Source: TWA4 sp045121095
GTDB lineage: Bacteria; Bacillota; Clostridia; Lachnospirales; Lachnospiraceae
DNA: 7,639 nucleotides
Direction: 5' to 3'
NCBI GenBank assembly: GCA_045121095.1
Contig: JBGVFN010000185.1
Location: forward strand, 1-7,639
Numbering within the stretch: the first letter of the stretch is position 1; every line of letters begins with the position of its first letter. A model generated the notes under the pieces. The model did no database searches and had not been told where the DNA came from. It was given only the letters and a program-made list of their open reading frames with translations. A program made the position numbers and the translations under genes. This document shows positions 1 through 6,339 of the stretch, one piece after another.

Positions 1-1
1 A

Positions 2-292
2 AATAAAATATATTTAATCGGCTTCGCCGCAAATTTTTGGCGATTTGTCAAGCGTTTTTTTGACAAAAAGTGGGGGATTTTTATAAAAAAGGAATCTGAA
101 AGCCTTGATTTTACTGGCTTAAAGATTCCGAGAGATTATGAGTATACAAAAGGGGACACAAAGCCCGTGGCTGTGTATTTCTTTCTATGCGGAAAGCATA
201 AAACAGTTTCTGAAAGAAAACGGTGGTTCAGTATGCTGGATCAATACAAAATAAATCGTATATCAGGGAGAGTTTCGTTTGAAGAAGATTAA
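2..292 (+). CDS. Hypothetical protein, C-terminal part (5' end outside window)
   Basis: This frame has no stop from the left edge to TAA at 290-292, giving 96 codons. It contains no ATG until near its end, so the start must lie outside the window if the gene is real. The C-terminal half reads like ordinary protein (for example KIPRDYEYTKGDTKPVAVYF, then a basic KRWFSMLDQYKI stretch). It overlaps the miaB start by 14 nt (279-292), a spacing typical of translational coupling in an operon. I do not recognise the family. Against it: the first 130 bases carry several inverted repeats (19-29, 44-67, 91-129) that would also fit a non-coding leader or terminator region. An open frame of this length in AT-rich DNA is suggestive, not proof. 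Confidence 0.35.
   Translation, partial: NKIYLIGFAANFWRFVKRFFDKKWGIFIKKESESLDFTGLKIPRDYEYTKGDTKPVAVYFFLCGKHKTVSERKRWFSMLDQYKINRISGRVSFEED
91..129 (+). other. Imperfect hairpin upstream of miaB
   Basis: GGAATCT (91-97) pairs with AGATTCC (123-129). Inside it AAGCC (100-104) pairs with GGCTT (116-120), leaving a symmetric 2-nt internal loop (GA against AA) and an 11-nt apical loop. There is no U-tract after it, so it is not a normal terminator. It lies within the open frame at 2-292, so it may be chance or an RNA element in the 5' region of miaB. Confidence 0.3.
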
Positions 293-1727
293 AGATATGC
301 AGGCTGTTGGAGATCTGATTCCCGGTGTTCCCATGCAGGAGCCGGAAAGACAGCTGGTATTTATGGAAGAATGCCGCAAACTGGTGGAAGAAAAGTCTCA
401 GGCGGCAGGAAGACCGCTGACCGCAGCGGTAATTAATTTTGGATGTCAGATGAACGCCAGAGATGCAGAAAAACTGCGCGGAATTCTGAAAAAAATCGGT
501 TATGTCATTACAGAAGAAGAAACTGCGGATTTTGTACTGTATAATACCTGTACAGTCCGTGACAATGCAAACCAGAAAGTTTACGGACGTCTGGGATATC
601 AGAAAACATTTAAAAAGCAGAATCCGGAAATGATCGTGGCTCTTTGCGGCTGTATGATGCAGGAACCGGAAGTTATTGAAAAAATCAAGAAAAGCTACCG
701 CTTTGTGGATATTATTTTCGGTACCCACAATGTATATAAACTGGCAGAGCTGCTGTATGCCCATCTGACCAGCCGCAGTATGATCATTGATATCTGGAAA
801 GATACGGATATGAGTGTGGAAACACTTCCTGTGGACCGCAAATATACCTTTAAATCCGGTGTCAATATCATGTATGGCTGCAATAATTTCTGCAGTTATT
901 GTATCGTTCCCTATGTAAGAGGCCGGGAACGTTCCAGAACACCGGAAGAAATTCTGGATGAATGCCGCAGATTAGCCGATGAAGGGATTGTGGAAGTCAT
1001 GCTTCTGGGACAGAATGTAAATTCCTATGGCAAAAACCTGGAAACACCCATGACTTTTGCACAGCTTCTGAAAGAAGTGGAAAAAATTGACGGAATCAAG
1101 AGAATTCGTTTCATGACATCTCATCCCAAGGATTTATCGGATGAACTGATTCAGGTGATGAAGGAAAGCAAGAAGATCTGCCGTCATCTGCACCTGCCTC
1201 TCCAGTCAGGAAGCAGCCGGATTCTGAAGATCATGAATCGCCGCTACGATAAGGAAAAATATCTGGCGCTGGCTGCAAAGATCAAAGAGGAAATTCCGGA
1301 TATTTCCCTGACAACGGATATTATTGTGGGATTCCCCGGTGAGACAGAGGAAGATTTTGAAGATACACTGGATGTGGTACGCAAAGTACGTTATGACAGT
1401 GCATTTACCTTTATTTATTCCAAACGAACCGGCACACCTGCGGCCGCCATGGAAAATCAGATTCCGGAAGAAGTTTCCAAAGAACGATTTGGCAGATTAC
1501 TGGATCTGGTGCAGAAAATTGCAGCCGAGGAATGTGGCCGTCTGACCGGTCAGGTTCAGGAAGTTCTGGTAGAAACCACCAGCAATCACGAAGGAATGGT
1601 TTCCGGTCGTTTAAGCAACAACACCGTGGTTCATCTGCCCGGCAGTGAGGACATGATCGGTACGTTTGTAAATGTTCGACTGGATGAAGCGAAAGGATTT
1701 TATTATATTGGTACACCGGTATCATAA
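279..1727 (+). CDS. miaB: MiaB, tRNA-2-methylthio-N6-dimethylallyladenosine synthase
   Basis: A radical SAM methylthiotransferase that converts i6A37 to ms2i6A37 in tRNAs reading UNN codons; cytosolic, with two [4Fe-4S] clusters. The 482-aa protein has an N-terminal MTTase domain (about 48-155) with cluster cysteines C56 (FGCQMN), C91 (NTCTVRDNA) and C125 (CGCMMQ). The radical SAM core carries C201-x3-C205-x2-C208 in GCNNFCSYCIVPYVRGRE, the signature that separates MiaB from RimO and MtaB. A C-terminal TRAM-like segment spans about 420-480. Length is normal once a roughly 45-aa N-terminal extension, common in Clostridia, is counted. The start is TTG at 279: CAGGGAG (264-270) sits 8 nt upstream, whereas the next ATG at 297 has no ribosome binding site. 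The start overlaps the preceding open frame. Confidence 0.96.
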   Translation: MKKIKDMQAVGDLIPGVPMQEPERQLVFMEECRKLVEEKSQAAGRPLTAAVINFGCQMNARDAEKLRGILKKIGYVITEEETADFVLYNTCTVRDNANQKVYGRLGYQKTFKKQNPEMIVALCGCMMQEPEVIEKIKKSYRFVDIIFGTHNVYKLAELLYAHLTSRSMIIDIWKDTDMSVETLPVDRKYTFKSGVNIMYGCNNFCSYCIVPYVRGRERSRTPEEILDECRRLADEGIVEVMLLGQNVNSYGKNLETPMTFAQLLKEVEKIDGIKRIRFMTSHPKDLSDELIQVMKESKKICRHLHLPLQSGSSRILKIMNRRYDKEKYLALAAKIKEEIPDISLTTDIIVGFPGETEEDFEDTLDVVRKVRYDSAFTFIYSKRTGTPAAAMENQIPEEVSKERFGRLLDLVQKIAAEECGRLTGQVQEVLVETTSNHEGMVSGRLSNNTVVHLPGSEDMIGTFVNVRLDEAKGFYYIGTPVS

Positions 1728-1753
1728 TGTAATCAGCAAACACCTAGGAATTC

Positions 1754-1790
1754 AAAAATCCCATTGCGAAGCAATTATTAATGGATTTTT
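1754..1790 (+). terminator. Probable terminator or leader hairpin after miaB
   Basis: AAAAATCC (1754-1761) pairs with GGATTTTT (1783-1790), and ATT (1763-1765) with AAT (1780-1782), with C1762 bulged. This makes an 11-bp stem ending in TTTTT. The upper part can instead fold as ATTGC-GAA-GCAAT (1763-1775). It lies 27 nt after the miaB stop. The AT-rich stem makes it a moderate terminator, and it may act conditionally because its loop is complementary to the next hairpin's 3' arm. Confidence 0.5.
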
Positions 1791-1793
1791 GCA

Positions 1794-1824
1794 TCGCAAT
1801 TATGAAGGTACTGAATAATTGCGA
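1794..1824 (+). promoter_or_regulatory. Perfect 10-bp hairpin in the metY leader
   Basis: TCGCAATTAT (1794-1803) and ATAATTGCGA (1815-1824) are perfect inverted repeats around an 11-nt loop. The motif GCAATTAT occurs at 1771-1778 and again at 1796-1803, so the arm ATAATTGC (1815-1822) could pair with either copy. No T-run follows it, so it is not a plain terminator. It could be an operator for a dimeric repressor or one arm of an RNA switch. It does not match the SAM-I or T-box signatures I know. Confidence 0.45.
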
Positions 1825-1850
1825 TAAATGTTTGTCCGGATAAGGGCGGA

Positions 1851-1874
1851 AAGGAGTATGTGCAGCGATGCACA
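1851..1874 (+). promoter_or_regulatory. metY ribosome binding site followed by a GNRA hairpin
   Basis: The only good ribosome binding site before metY is AAGGAG at 1851-1856. It is 1 nt from ATG 1858 (too close) and 28 nt from ATG 1885 (too far). Between them TGTGCA (1859-1864) and TGCACA (1869-1874) form a 6-bp stem closed by GCGA, a GNRA tetraloop. Folding this stem shortens the path from AAGGAG to ATG 1885 to about 12 nt, which would make 1885 usable. This is inferred from sequence only. Confidence 0.45.
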
Positions 1875-1884
1875 AATAACAACT

Positions 1885-3174
1885 ATGGAAAATTTAAAAG
1901 ACGCAACTTTATGTCTGCATGCTGGATATCAGCCGAAAAAAGGGGAACCCCGTATGCTTCCCATTATACAGAGTACTACATTTAAATATGATAACAGCGA
2001 TCAGATGGGACGCTTATTCGACCTGGAAGAGGATGGATATTTTTACACCCGTCTTGCAAACCCCACCAATGATGCAGTAGCAGCAAAAATCTGTGCGCTG
2101 GAAGGCGGCGTAGCAGCAATGCTGACTTCTTCTGGACAGGCAGCAAACTTCTTTGCCATGTTCAACATCTGTAATGCAGGAGACCATATCGTATCTGCAG
2201 CAACCATTTATGGCGGTACATCCAACCTGCTGACTGTAACCATGAAAAAAATGGGCATTGATGTAACTCTGGTAGATCCCGATGCTTCCTACGAAGAACT
2301 GTGTAAAGCAATGAAACCCAATACCAAGCTGGTATTTGGCGAAAGTATCTCCAATCCTTCTTTAGTAGTACTGGATATCGAGAAATTTGCAAAACTGGCA
2401 CATGAACATGGTGTACCGTTAATCGTAGATAATACGTTTGCAACACCTGTTAACTGCAAACCCTTCCAGTTTGGCGCAGATATCGTAACGCATTCTACTA
2501 CCAAGTATATGGATGGACATGCAACTCAGGTAGGCGGTGTAATTGTTGATAGCGGCAATTTTGACTGGATGGCACATGCAGAAAAATTCCCCGGCATGAC
2601 CACACCCGATGATTCTTATCACGGAATTGTTTATGCAGAAAAATTTGGCAAAGCAGGCTATATCACCAAAGCAACTGCACAGCTGATGCGTGACCTGGGC
2701 TCCATCGCTGCTCCCATGAATGCATTCCTGCTGAATCTGGGACTGGAATCTCTGCCCGTTCGTATGGCAGCACACTGTTCAAATGCACAGAAAATTGCAG
2801 AATATCTGAAAGCCAATGATAAGATCGCATGGATTAACTATCCTGGTCTGGAAGGTGACAAATACTATGAACTTGCACAGAAATACATGCCCAAAGGCAC
2901 CTGCGGTGTTATTGTGTTTGGTCTGAAAGGCGGACGGGAAACCTGCATCAAGTTCATGGATAACCTGAAACTGGCATCCATTGTAACACATGTAGCAGAT
3001 GCTAAGACCTGTGTTCTGCATCCGGCCAGCCATACACACAGACAGTTAAGCGAAGAGCAGCTGATCGAAGCAGGCGTAAAACCGGATCTGATCCGTTTCT
3101 CTGTAGGTCTTGAAGATGCAGATGACATCATCGCAGATATCGAACAGGCACTGGCAGCCGCAACAGCTGAATAA
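1885..3174 (+). CDS. metY: O-acetylhomoserine sulfhydrylase (MetY), PLP-dependent
   Basis: A cytosolic PLP enzyme of the Cys/Met metabolism family. It condenses O-acetylhomoserine with sulfide to give homocysteine, feeding methionine synthesis; related members use methanethiol or act as gamma-lyases. From ATG 1885 it is 429 aa, the usual length. Family landmarks: the YFYTRLANPT motif (Y54, R56) that reaches the neighbouring subunit's PLP phosphate, SSGQAA (82-87) for phosphate binding, D182 in VDNTFATP, and HSTTKYMDGHAT with the PLP lysine K207. The conserved family sequence begins just after MENLKDATLCLHAG, which favours 1885. In-frame ATGs at 1828 and 1858 would add 19 or 10 unrelated residues, and neither has a well-placed ribosome binding site. 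The hairpins upstream suggest leader control. Methionine gamma-lyase is the main alternative call. Confidence 0.9.
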   Translation: MENLKDATLCLHAGYQPKKGEPRMLPIIQSTTFKYDNSDQMGRLFDLEEDGYFYTRLANPTNDAVAAKICALEGGVAAMLTSSGQAANFFAMFNICNAGDHIVSAATIYGGTSNLLTVTMKKMGIDVTLVDPDASYEELCKAMKPNTKLVFGESISNPSLVVLDIEKFAKLAHEHGVPLIVDNTFATPVNCKPFQFGADIVTHSTTKYMDGHATQVGGVIVDSGNFDWMAHAEKFPGMTTPDDSYHGIVYAEKFGKAGYITKATAQLMRDLGSIAAPMNAFLLNLGLESLPVRMAAHCSNAQKIAEYLKANDKIAWINYPGLEGDKYYELAQKYMPKGTCGVIVFGLKGGRETCIKFMDNLKLASIVTHVADAKTCVLHPASHTHRQLSEEQLIEAGVKPDLIRFSVGLEDADDIIADIEQALAAATAE

Positions 3175-3257
3175 GATTTTCGATTTAAATTACTGTTTAC
3201 AAGCAAGTTTGACACCGTAATTTTATCTAAGCTGAGTCATTATAAAATATGTTTTTA

Positions 3258-3289
3258 GGGGATACGCAGTAATGCAGTATCCCCTTTTT
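3258..3289 (+). terminator. Strong intrinsic terminator after metY
   Basis: GGGGATAC (3258-3265) and GTATCCCC (3277-3284) are perfect inverted repeats followed directly by TTTTT (3285-3289). The loop can extend the stem with GCA/TGC around GTAA. It sits 84 nt after the metY stop and closes that transcript. Confidence 0.9.
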
Positions 3290-3357
3290 AGCAGATACTC
3301 CGACAATGTGTTGCAGCAGACTGTAAAATAAAAAACAGTATGCGTCAAAAAAAATAC

Positions 3358-3426
3358 AAAATCCGCAGGTAAATCCAGCAAAAATGACGAATTTGTTTAT
3401 TTGCGCTGAAAAAACGGATTTTTGAA
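3358..3426 (+). repeat. Long-loop inverted repeat in the metY to scaffold-gene gap
   Basis: AAAATCCG (3358-3365) is the reverse complement of CGGATTTT (3415-3422), and the run continues as TTTTTG. The 49-nt loop contains weaker AGCAAA/TTTGCGCT complementarity. It could be a second, weak terminator or an operator just upstream of the promoter-like element at 3427. The remainder of 3290-3426 is AT-rich, with no gene that I can support on either strand. Confidence 0.3.
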
Positions 3427-3455
3427 TAGACATTTTATCGTTTTTGTGAGAAAAT
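3427..3455 (+). promoter_or_regulatory. Putative sigma-A type promoter of the scaffold/GGGtGRT operon
   Basis: TAGACA (3427-3432, 5 of 6 matches to the -35 consensus) and GAAAAT (3450-3455, 4 of 6 to the -10 consensus) are separated by exactly 17 nt. Transcription would start near 3462, giving a leader of about 120 nt before ATG 3586. It lies downstream of the metY terminator, which implies independent transcription of the pair. Confidence 0.45.
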
Positions 3456-3468
3456 GACATCGGTAAGG

Positions 3469-3560
3469 CGAGTCAAGGAGACTCGTCTGTGTAATCCAAA
3501 TAAGGGTTTTTGATTATGCTGGCGGAAAAGTTCGGCCCCCATGGAGGACTTTTACCGCAG
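3469..3560 (+). promoter_or_regulatory. Structured 5' leader of the scaffold/GGGtGRT operon
   Basis: Two hairpins occupy the predicted 5' UTR. CGAGTC (3469-3474) pairs with GACTCG (3480-3485) around AAGGA. Further on, CTG-CGGAAAAGT (3519-3531, G3522 bulged) pairs with ACTTTT-CCGCAG (3548-3560, A3554 bulged) around a 16-nt loop at 3532-3547. An in-frame ATG (3541) falls in that second loop. I recognise no known riboswitch class. The true ribosome binding site at 3571-3577 lies outside both hairpins, so they may stabilise the mRNA rather than block translation. Confidence 0.4.
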
Positions 3561-3585
3561 TACATATTCGAAAGGAGTAGAACCA

Positions 3586-4290
3586 ATGATTTATTCACAT
3601 GAAGTTGAAAAAATGTGTCCGGTAGGACAGGGCGTAAAACATGGCGCAGCACCCATCCCCGTTGAAGGCAAATGGGTTAAAGCAAAAGAAGTAACTGATA
3701 TCTCCGCTTTAACACACGGTATCGGCTGGTGTGCACCTCAGCAGGGTGCTTGTAAGCTGACTCTGAACGTTAAAGAAGGTATCATTCAGGAAGCGCTTGT
3801 TGAAACCATCGGATGTTCCGGTATGACTCATTCAGCAGCTATGGCTTCTGAAATCCTTCCCGGTTTAACAATCCTGGAAGCTCTGAATACAGACCTTGTA
3901 TGTGATGCAATCAACACTGCTATGAGAGAACTGTTCCTGCAGATCGTATACGGCCGCAGCCAGAGTGCTTTCTCTGAAGATGGTCTGCCCGTTGGCGCTG
4001 GTCTGGAAGATCTGGGTAAAGGTCTCCGTTCACAGGTTGGTACCATGTATGGTACATTAAAGAAAGGTCCTCGTTACCTGGAAATGGCTGAAGGCTATGT
4101 AACAGGTATCGCTCTGGACGAAGAAGATTTAATCATTGGCTATCAGTTCGTTAACCTTGGTAAGATGACAGACTTCATCAAGAAGGGTGATGACCCTGCA
4201 ACTGCTTACGAAAAAGCAAAAGGTCAGTACGGCCGTGTTGCAGACGCAGTTAAGATTATCGATCCCAGAACTGATGAAGTAATTAAATAA
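3586..4290 (+). CDS. NifU/IscU-like iron-sulfur cluster scaffold protein (partner of GGGtGRT)
   Basis: This 234-aa protein resembles the U-type Fe-S scaffold fold. GACKLTLNVKEGIIQEA (54-70) matches the first-cysteine strand of IscU (C56). TIGCSGMTHSAAMASEILPG (74-93, C77) matches the second-cysteine loop and helix, and C106 in LVCDAIN is a candidate third ligand. C11 and C49 are additional cysteines. It is longer than IscU, with an N-terminal extension of about 40 residues and a C-terminal region (about 140-234) that I cannot assign. The start at 3586 follows AAAGGAG (3571-3577) by 8 nt; the upstream in-frame ATG at 3541 lies in a leader hairpin and has no suitable site. The next gene follows after 18 nt. 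A role as a general or dedicated Fe-S scaffold is inferred from family resemblance; the client is unknown. Confidence 0.8.
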   Translation: MIYSHEVEKMCPVGQGVKHGAAPIPVEGKWVKAKEVTDISALTHGIGWCAPQQGACKLTLNVKEGIIQEALVETIGCSGMTHSAAMASEILPGLTILEALNTDLVCDAINTAMRELFLQIVYGRSQSAFSEDGLPVGAGLEDLGKGLRSQVGTMYGTLKKGPRYLEMAEGYVTGIALDEEDLIIGYQFVNLGKMTDFIKKGDDPATAYEKAKGQYGRVADAVKIIDPRTDEVIK

Positions 4291-4308
4291 TACGGAGGTA
4301 ACTGAAAG

Positions 4309-5319
4309 ATGGCTTTATTTGAATCATATGAAAGAAGAATTGACAAGATCAATGCTGTATTAAACAGCTATGGTATTGCTTCCATCGAAGAAGCAGAAAA
4401 AATCACAAAAGATGCTGGTCTGGATGTTTACAACCAGATCAAAGGCATTCAGCCTATCTGCTTCGAAAACGCTTGCTGGGCATACACTGTAGGTGCAGCA
4501 ATCGCAATCAAAAAAGACTGCAGAAAAGCAGCTGACGCTGCAGCAGCAATCGGTGAAGGTCTTCAGGCTTTCTGTATCCCCGGTTCTGTAGCTGATACAC
4601 GTAAAGTAGGTCTGGGTCATGGTAACCTGGGTAAAATGCTTCTGGAAGAAGAAACCGAATGTTTCGCATTCCTGGCTGGTCACGAATCTTTCGCAGCAGC
4701 TGAAGGCGCAATCGGTATCGCTGAAAAAGCAAACAAAGTTCGTAAAAAACCTCTGCGTGTTATCCTGAACGGTCTGGGCAAAGATGCTGCACAGATCATC
4801 TCCAGAATTAACGGCTTTACTTTCGTTGAAACTGAATACGATCCTTACACCAACACTGTTAAAGAAGTATTCCGTAAATCTTACTCCGATGGTCTTCGTG
4901 CAAAAGTTAACTGCTACGGCGCTAACGATGTATGCGAAGGTGTTGCAATCATGCACAAAGAAGGCGTTGACGTTTCCATCACTGGTAACTCCACCAACCC
5001 TACAAGATTCCAGCATCCTGTAGCAGGTACATACAAGAAAGAATGTATCGAACAGGGCAAGAAATACTTCTCAGTAGCATCCGGTGGTGGTACAGGCCGT
5101 ACACTGCATCCCGATAACATGGCAGCAGGTCCTGCTTCCTACGGTATGACAGATACATTAGGCCGTATGCACTCTGACGCACAGTTCGCTGGTTCCTCTT
5201 CTGTACCCGCTCACGTAGAAATGATGGGTCTGATCGGCGCAGGTAACAACCCCATGGTTGGTATGACTGTTGCAGTTGCAGTATCTATCGAAGAAGCAGC
5301 TACAGCTGGTAAATTCTAA
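4309..5319 (+). CDS. GGGtGRT family protein, function unknown
   Basis: A 336-aa member of the family named for its GGGtGRT motif, seen here as SVASGGGTGRTLHPDN with GGGTGRT at residues 259-265. Other conserved-looking blocks are GLGHGNLGKMLLEEETECF (101-119), PLRVILNGLGKDAAQIISR (148-166) and a C-terminal glycine/alanine-rich stretch (about 300-335). No signal peptide or clear membrane segment is seen, so it is probably cytosolic. It has eight cysteines (C51, C56, C71, C89, C118, C202, C209, C246), which would suit metal or Fe-S binding, though this is unproven. The ribosome binding site GGAGG (4294-4298) is 10 nt from the ATG. Codon choice is narrow (GGT, CGT, CTG, AAA, GAA favoured), suggesting high expression. 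The scaffold gene immediately upstream suggests a shared function. The family has no established biochemical activity that I know of. Confidence 0.9.
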   Translation: MALFESYERRIDKINAVLNSYGIASIEEAEKITKDAGLDVYNQIKGIQPICFENACWAYTVGAAIAIKKDCRKAADAAAAIGEGLQAFCIPGSVADTRKVGLGHGNLGKMLLEEETECFAFLAGHESFAAAEGAIGIAEKANKVRKKPLRVILNGLGKDAAQIISRINGFTFVETEYDPYTNTVKEVFRKSYSDGLRAKVNCYGANDVCEGVAIMHKEGVDVSITGNSTNPTRFQHPVAGTYKKECIEQGKKYFSVASGGGTGRTLHPDNMAAGPASYGMTDTLGRMHSDAQFAGSSSVPAHVEMMGLIGAGNNPMVGMTVAVAVSIEEAATAGKF

Positions 5320-5430
5320 GAGATTCTTTAAAAACAAAGTTTTTTAAAAATCAAGATTGTGTAAGATTGTTGAATTCGCAGTGGCAATACGCAAATAAAA
5401 CAATCAGTACACAAAAATAATAAACAAAAG

Positions 5431-5470
5431 TAAGCCCATGTGGAAGTATCTGCATGGGCTTATATTTTTT
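5431..5470 (+). terminator. Strong intrinsic terminator of the scaffold/GGGtGRT operon
   Basis: TAAGCCCATG (5431-5440) and CATGGGCTTA (5453-5462) form a perfect 10-bp stem with a 12-nt loop, followed by TATTTTTT. It lies 111 nt after the stop. The stretch between (5320-5430) is AT-rich with a weak A/T hairpin at 5327-5348 and no recognisable gene. Confidence 0.9.
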
Positions 5471-5497
5471 GATAATATATAAAAAATATAATTTTTA

Positions 5498-5506
5498 TGA
5501 TATACT
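5498..5506 (+). promoter_or_regulatory. Putative extended -10 promoter of the membrane protein gene
   Basis: TG-A-TATACT (5498-5506) fits an extended -10 element (TGnTATAAT). No good -35 is found 17 nt upstream. The element lies just after the terminator, in very AT-rich DNA, and would give a leader of about 65 nt. A TATAAT at 5487-5492 is an alternative. Confidence 0.35.
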
Positions 5507-5541
5507 ATTGTTGAAAAAATATAGCAAGATACGGAGAACAT

Positions 5542-5580
5542 TTGAAAGATATACAGGAAAGGCCGGGTGGATTTGCATGA
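5542..5580 (+). CDS. Possible 12-codon leader peptide
   Basis: TTG at 5542 follows GGAG (5533-5536) by 5 nt and encodes MKDIQERPGGFA. It stops at TGA 5578-5580, which overlaps the ATG of the next gene as ATGA. The arrangement suits translational coupling, but a TTG start and such a short frame can easily arise by chance. Confidence 0.2.
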   Translation: MKDIQERPGGFA

Positions 5581-6326
5581 CGATGTTGAATAAAGATGAA
5601 TCTAAAAAAACATACGGTGAAAAAAGCAAACGAAAACATGACAAAATGGTTTCTGCACATGATCGCTTAAAAAAACATCCGAGATATCAGATATGGAGCA
5701 GCCGGCTGATTAATTTGGTGATTGTAAGTTATATATTGGCAGCACTCGGTTTCGCAATATTAGTCATTTCATTAGTTTATGGATATTTTCACCCAGATAA
5801 AGATCATCTTGCAGCAGAAGATGCAGTTATCTGTCAAGGGAAAATTAAAAAGATAACGAATGAATCATATATCAGCAAATTTGGCGCAGAACATATTTGT
5901 TATGATTTTCAATTAGATAATGGACAAACTCTGGAATTAGAAAATGAACTTTATCTGATTTTTTTAACTTATCTTGATGGCGAATATCAGGATGAAAATG
6001 AAGATCATTATGTTGAGGATATCACCAACTGGATTGACAAATTACAGACAGGGGATTGTTTAAGCTATGCAGTTAGGAAAAATGAACAGGATGAGAAATG
6101 GCCAACCATTTATTCTCTGGCTGTTAATGGAGAACCATTAATTTCAATTGATGAGGTTAATGCTATGAAATACGAGGTTAATCGGAATTTTAAGGAATAT
6201 GGAGGCGTTTTATTATTTGCAATACTGGTATTTTGGCTTATATGTTATTGGGCAGTCACAGATTTAATAAAGGAGCAAAGAAGCAAAAAGAAGATGACTG
6301 CACAGTGTGATCAGGAATTTGTATAA
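5577..6326 (+). CDS. Uncharacterised protein with two transmembrane segments
   Basis: I do not recognise this 249-aa protein. A highly basic N-terminus (residues 1-45, many Lys/Arg/His) precedes a membrane helix at about 46-71 (LVIVSYILAALGFAILVISL core). A mostly acidic domain of about 137 residues follows (72-208, DGEYQDENEDHYVEDITNW at 134-152), then a second helix at about 209-231 and a basic tail (KEQRSKKKM). By the positive-inside rule both ends are cytoplasmic and the middle domain is outside. No catalytic motif is evident. The start at 5577 follows GGGTGG (5565-5570) by 6 nt; ATG 5583 is an alternative. A longer frame back to 5454 begins inside the terminator and is unlikely. AT content and codon use differ clearly from the upstream pair, fitting low expression or acquisition. 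Confidence 0.75.
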   Translation: MTMLNKDESKKTYGEKSKRKHDKMVSAHDRLKKHPRYQIWSSRLINLVIVSYILAALGFAILVISLVYGYFHPDKDHLAAEDAVICQGKIKKITNESYISKFGAEHICYDFQLDNGQTLELENELYLIFLTYLDGEYQDENEDHYVEDITNWIDKLQTGDCLSYAVRKNEQDEKWPTIYSLAVNGEPLISIDEVNAMKYEVNRNFKEYGGVLLFAILVFWLICYWAVTDLIKEQRSKKKMTAQCDQEFV

Positions 6327-6339
6327 AATCAGAGAATGC

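Noticed and set aside
138..254. 38-codon + strand frame MSIQKGTQS...
   Set aside because: It lies in another frame within the longer open frame 2-292, has no convincing ribosome binding site, and shows no recognisable protein features.
228..764. 178-codon minus-strand open frame opposite miaB
   Set aside because: It is the antisense shadow of a confidently identified gene, has a low-complexity Phe/Cys-rich translation, and lacks a family resemblance.
1828..1884. Longer MetY start at ATG 1828
   Set aside because: There is no ribosome binding site before 1828, and the extra 19 residues do not resemble the family; they span the AAGGAG site and a hairpin.
1828..1884. SAM riboswitch or T-box before metY
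   Set aside because: None of the conserved blocks of these leaders (such as the GGTGGAGGGA-type core or the T-box TGGN motif) was found in the gap.
3227..3460. 77-codon minus-strand frame in the metY-scaffold gap
   Set aside because: It runs through the metY terminator and the putative operon promoter, and its translation looks like AT-rich noise.
3541..3585. Longer scaffold protein start at ATG 3541
   Set aside because: The 15 added residues read through the AAAGGAG site of ATG 3586, and ATG 3541 itself sits in a hairpin loop.
4360..5016. 218-codon minus-strand open frame opposite the GGGtGRT gene
   Set aside because: The long opposite frame follows from the narrow codon choice of the + strand gene; the translation is Phe/Cys-rich and resembles no protein.
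5454..5576. Longer membrane protein start at ATG 5454
   Set aside because: This ATG is in the 3' arm of the GGGtGRT operon terminator, and the putative promoter lies downstream of it.
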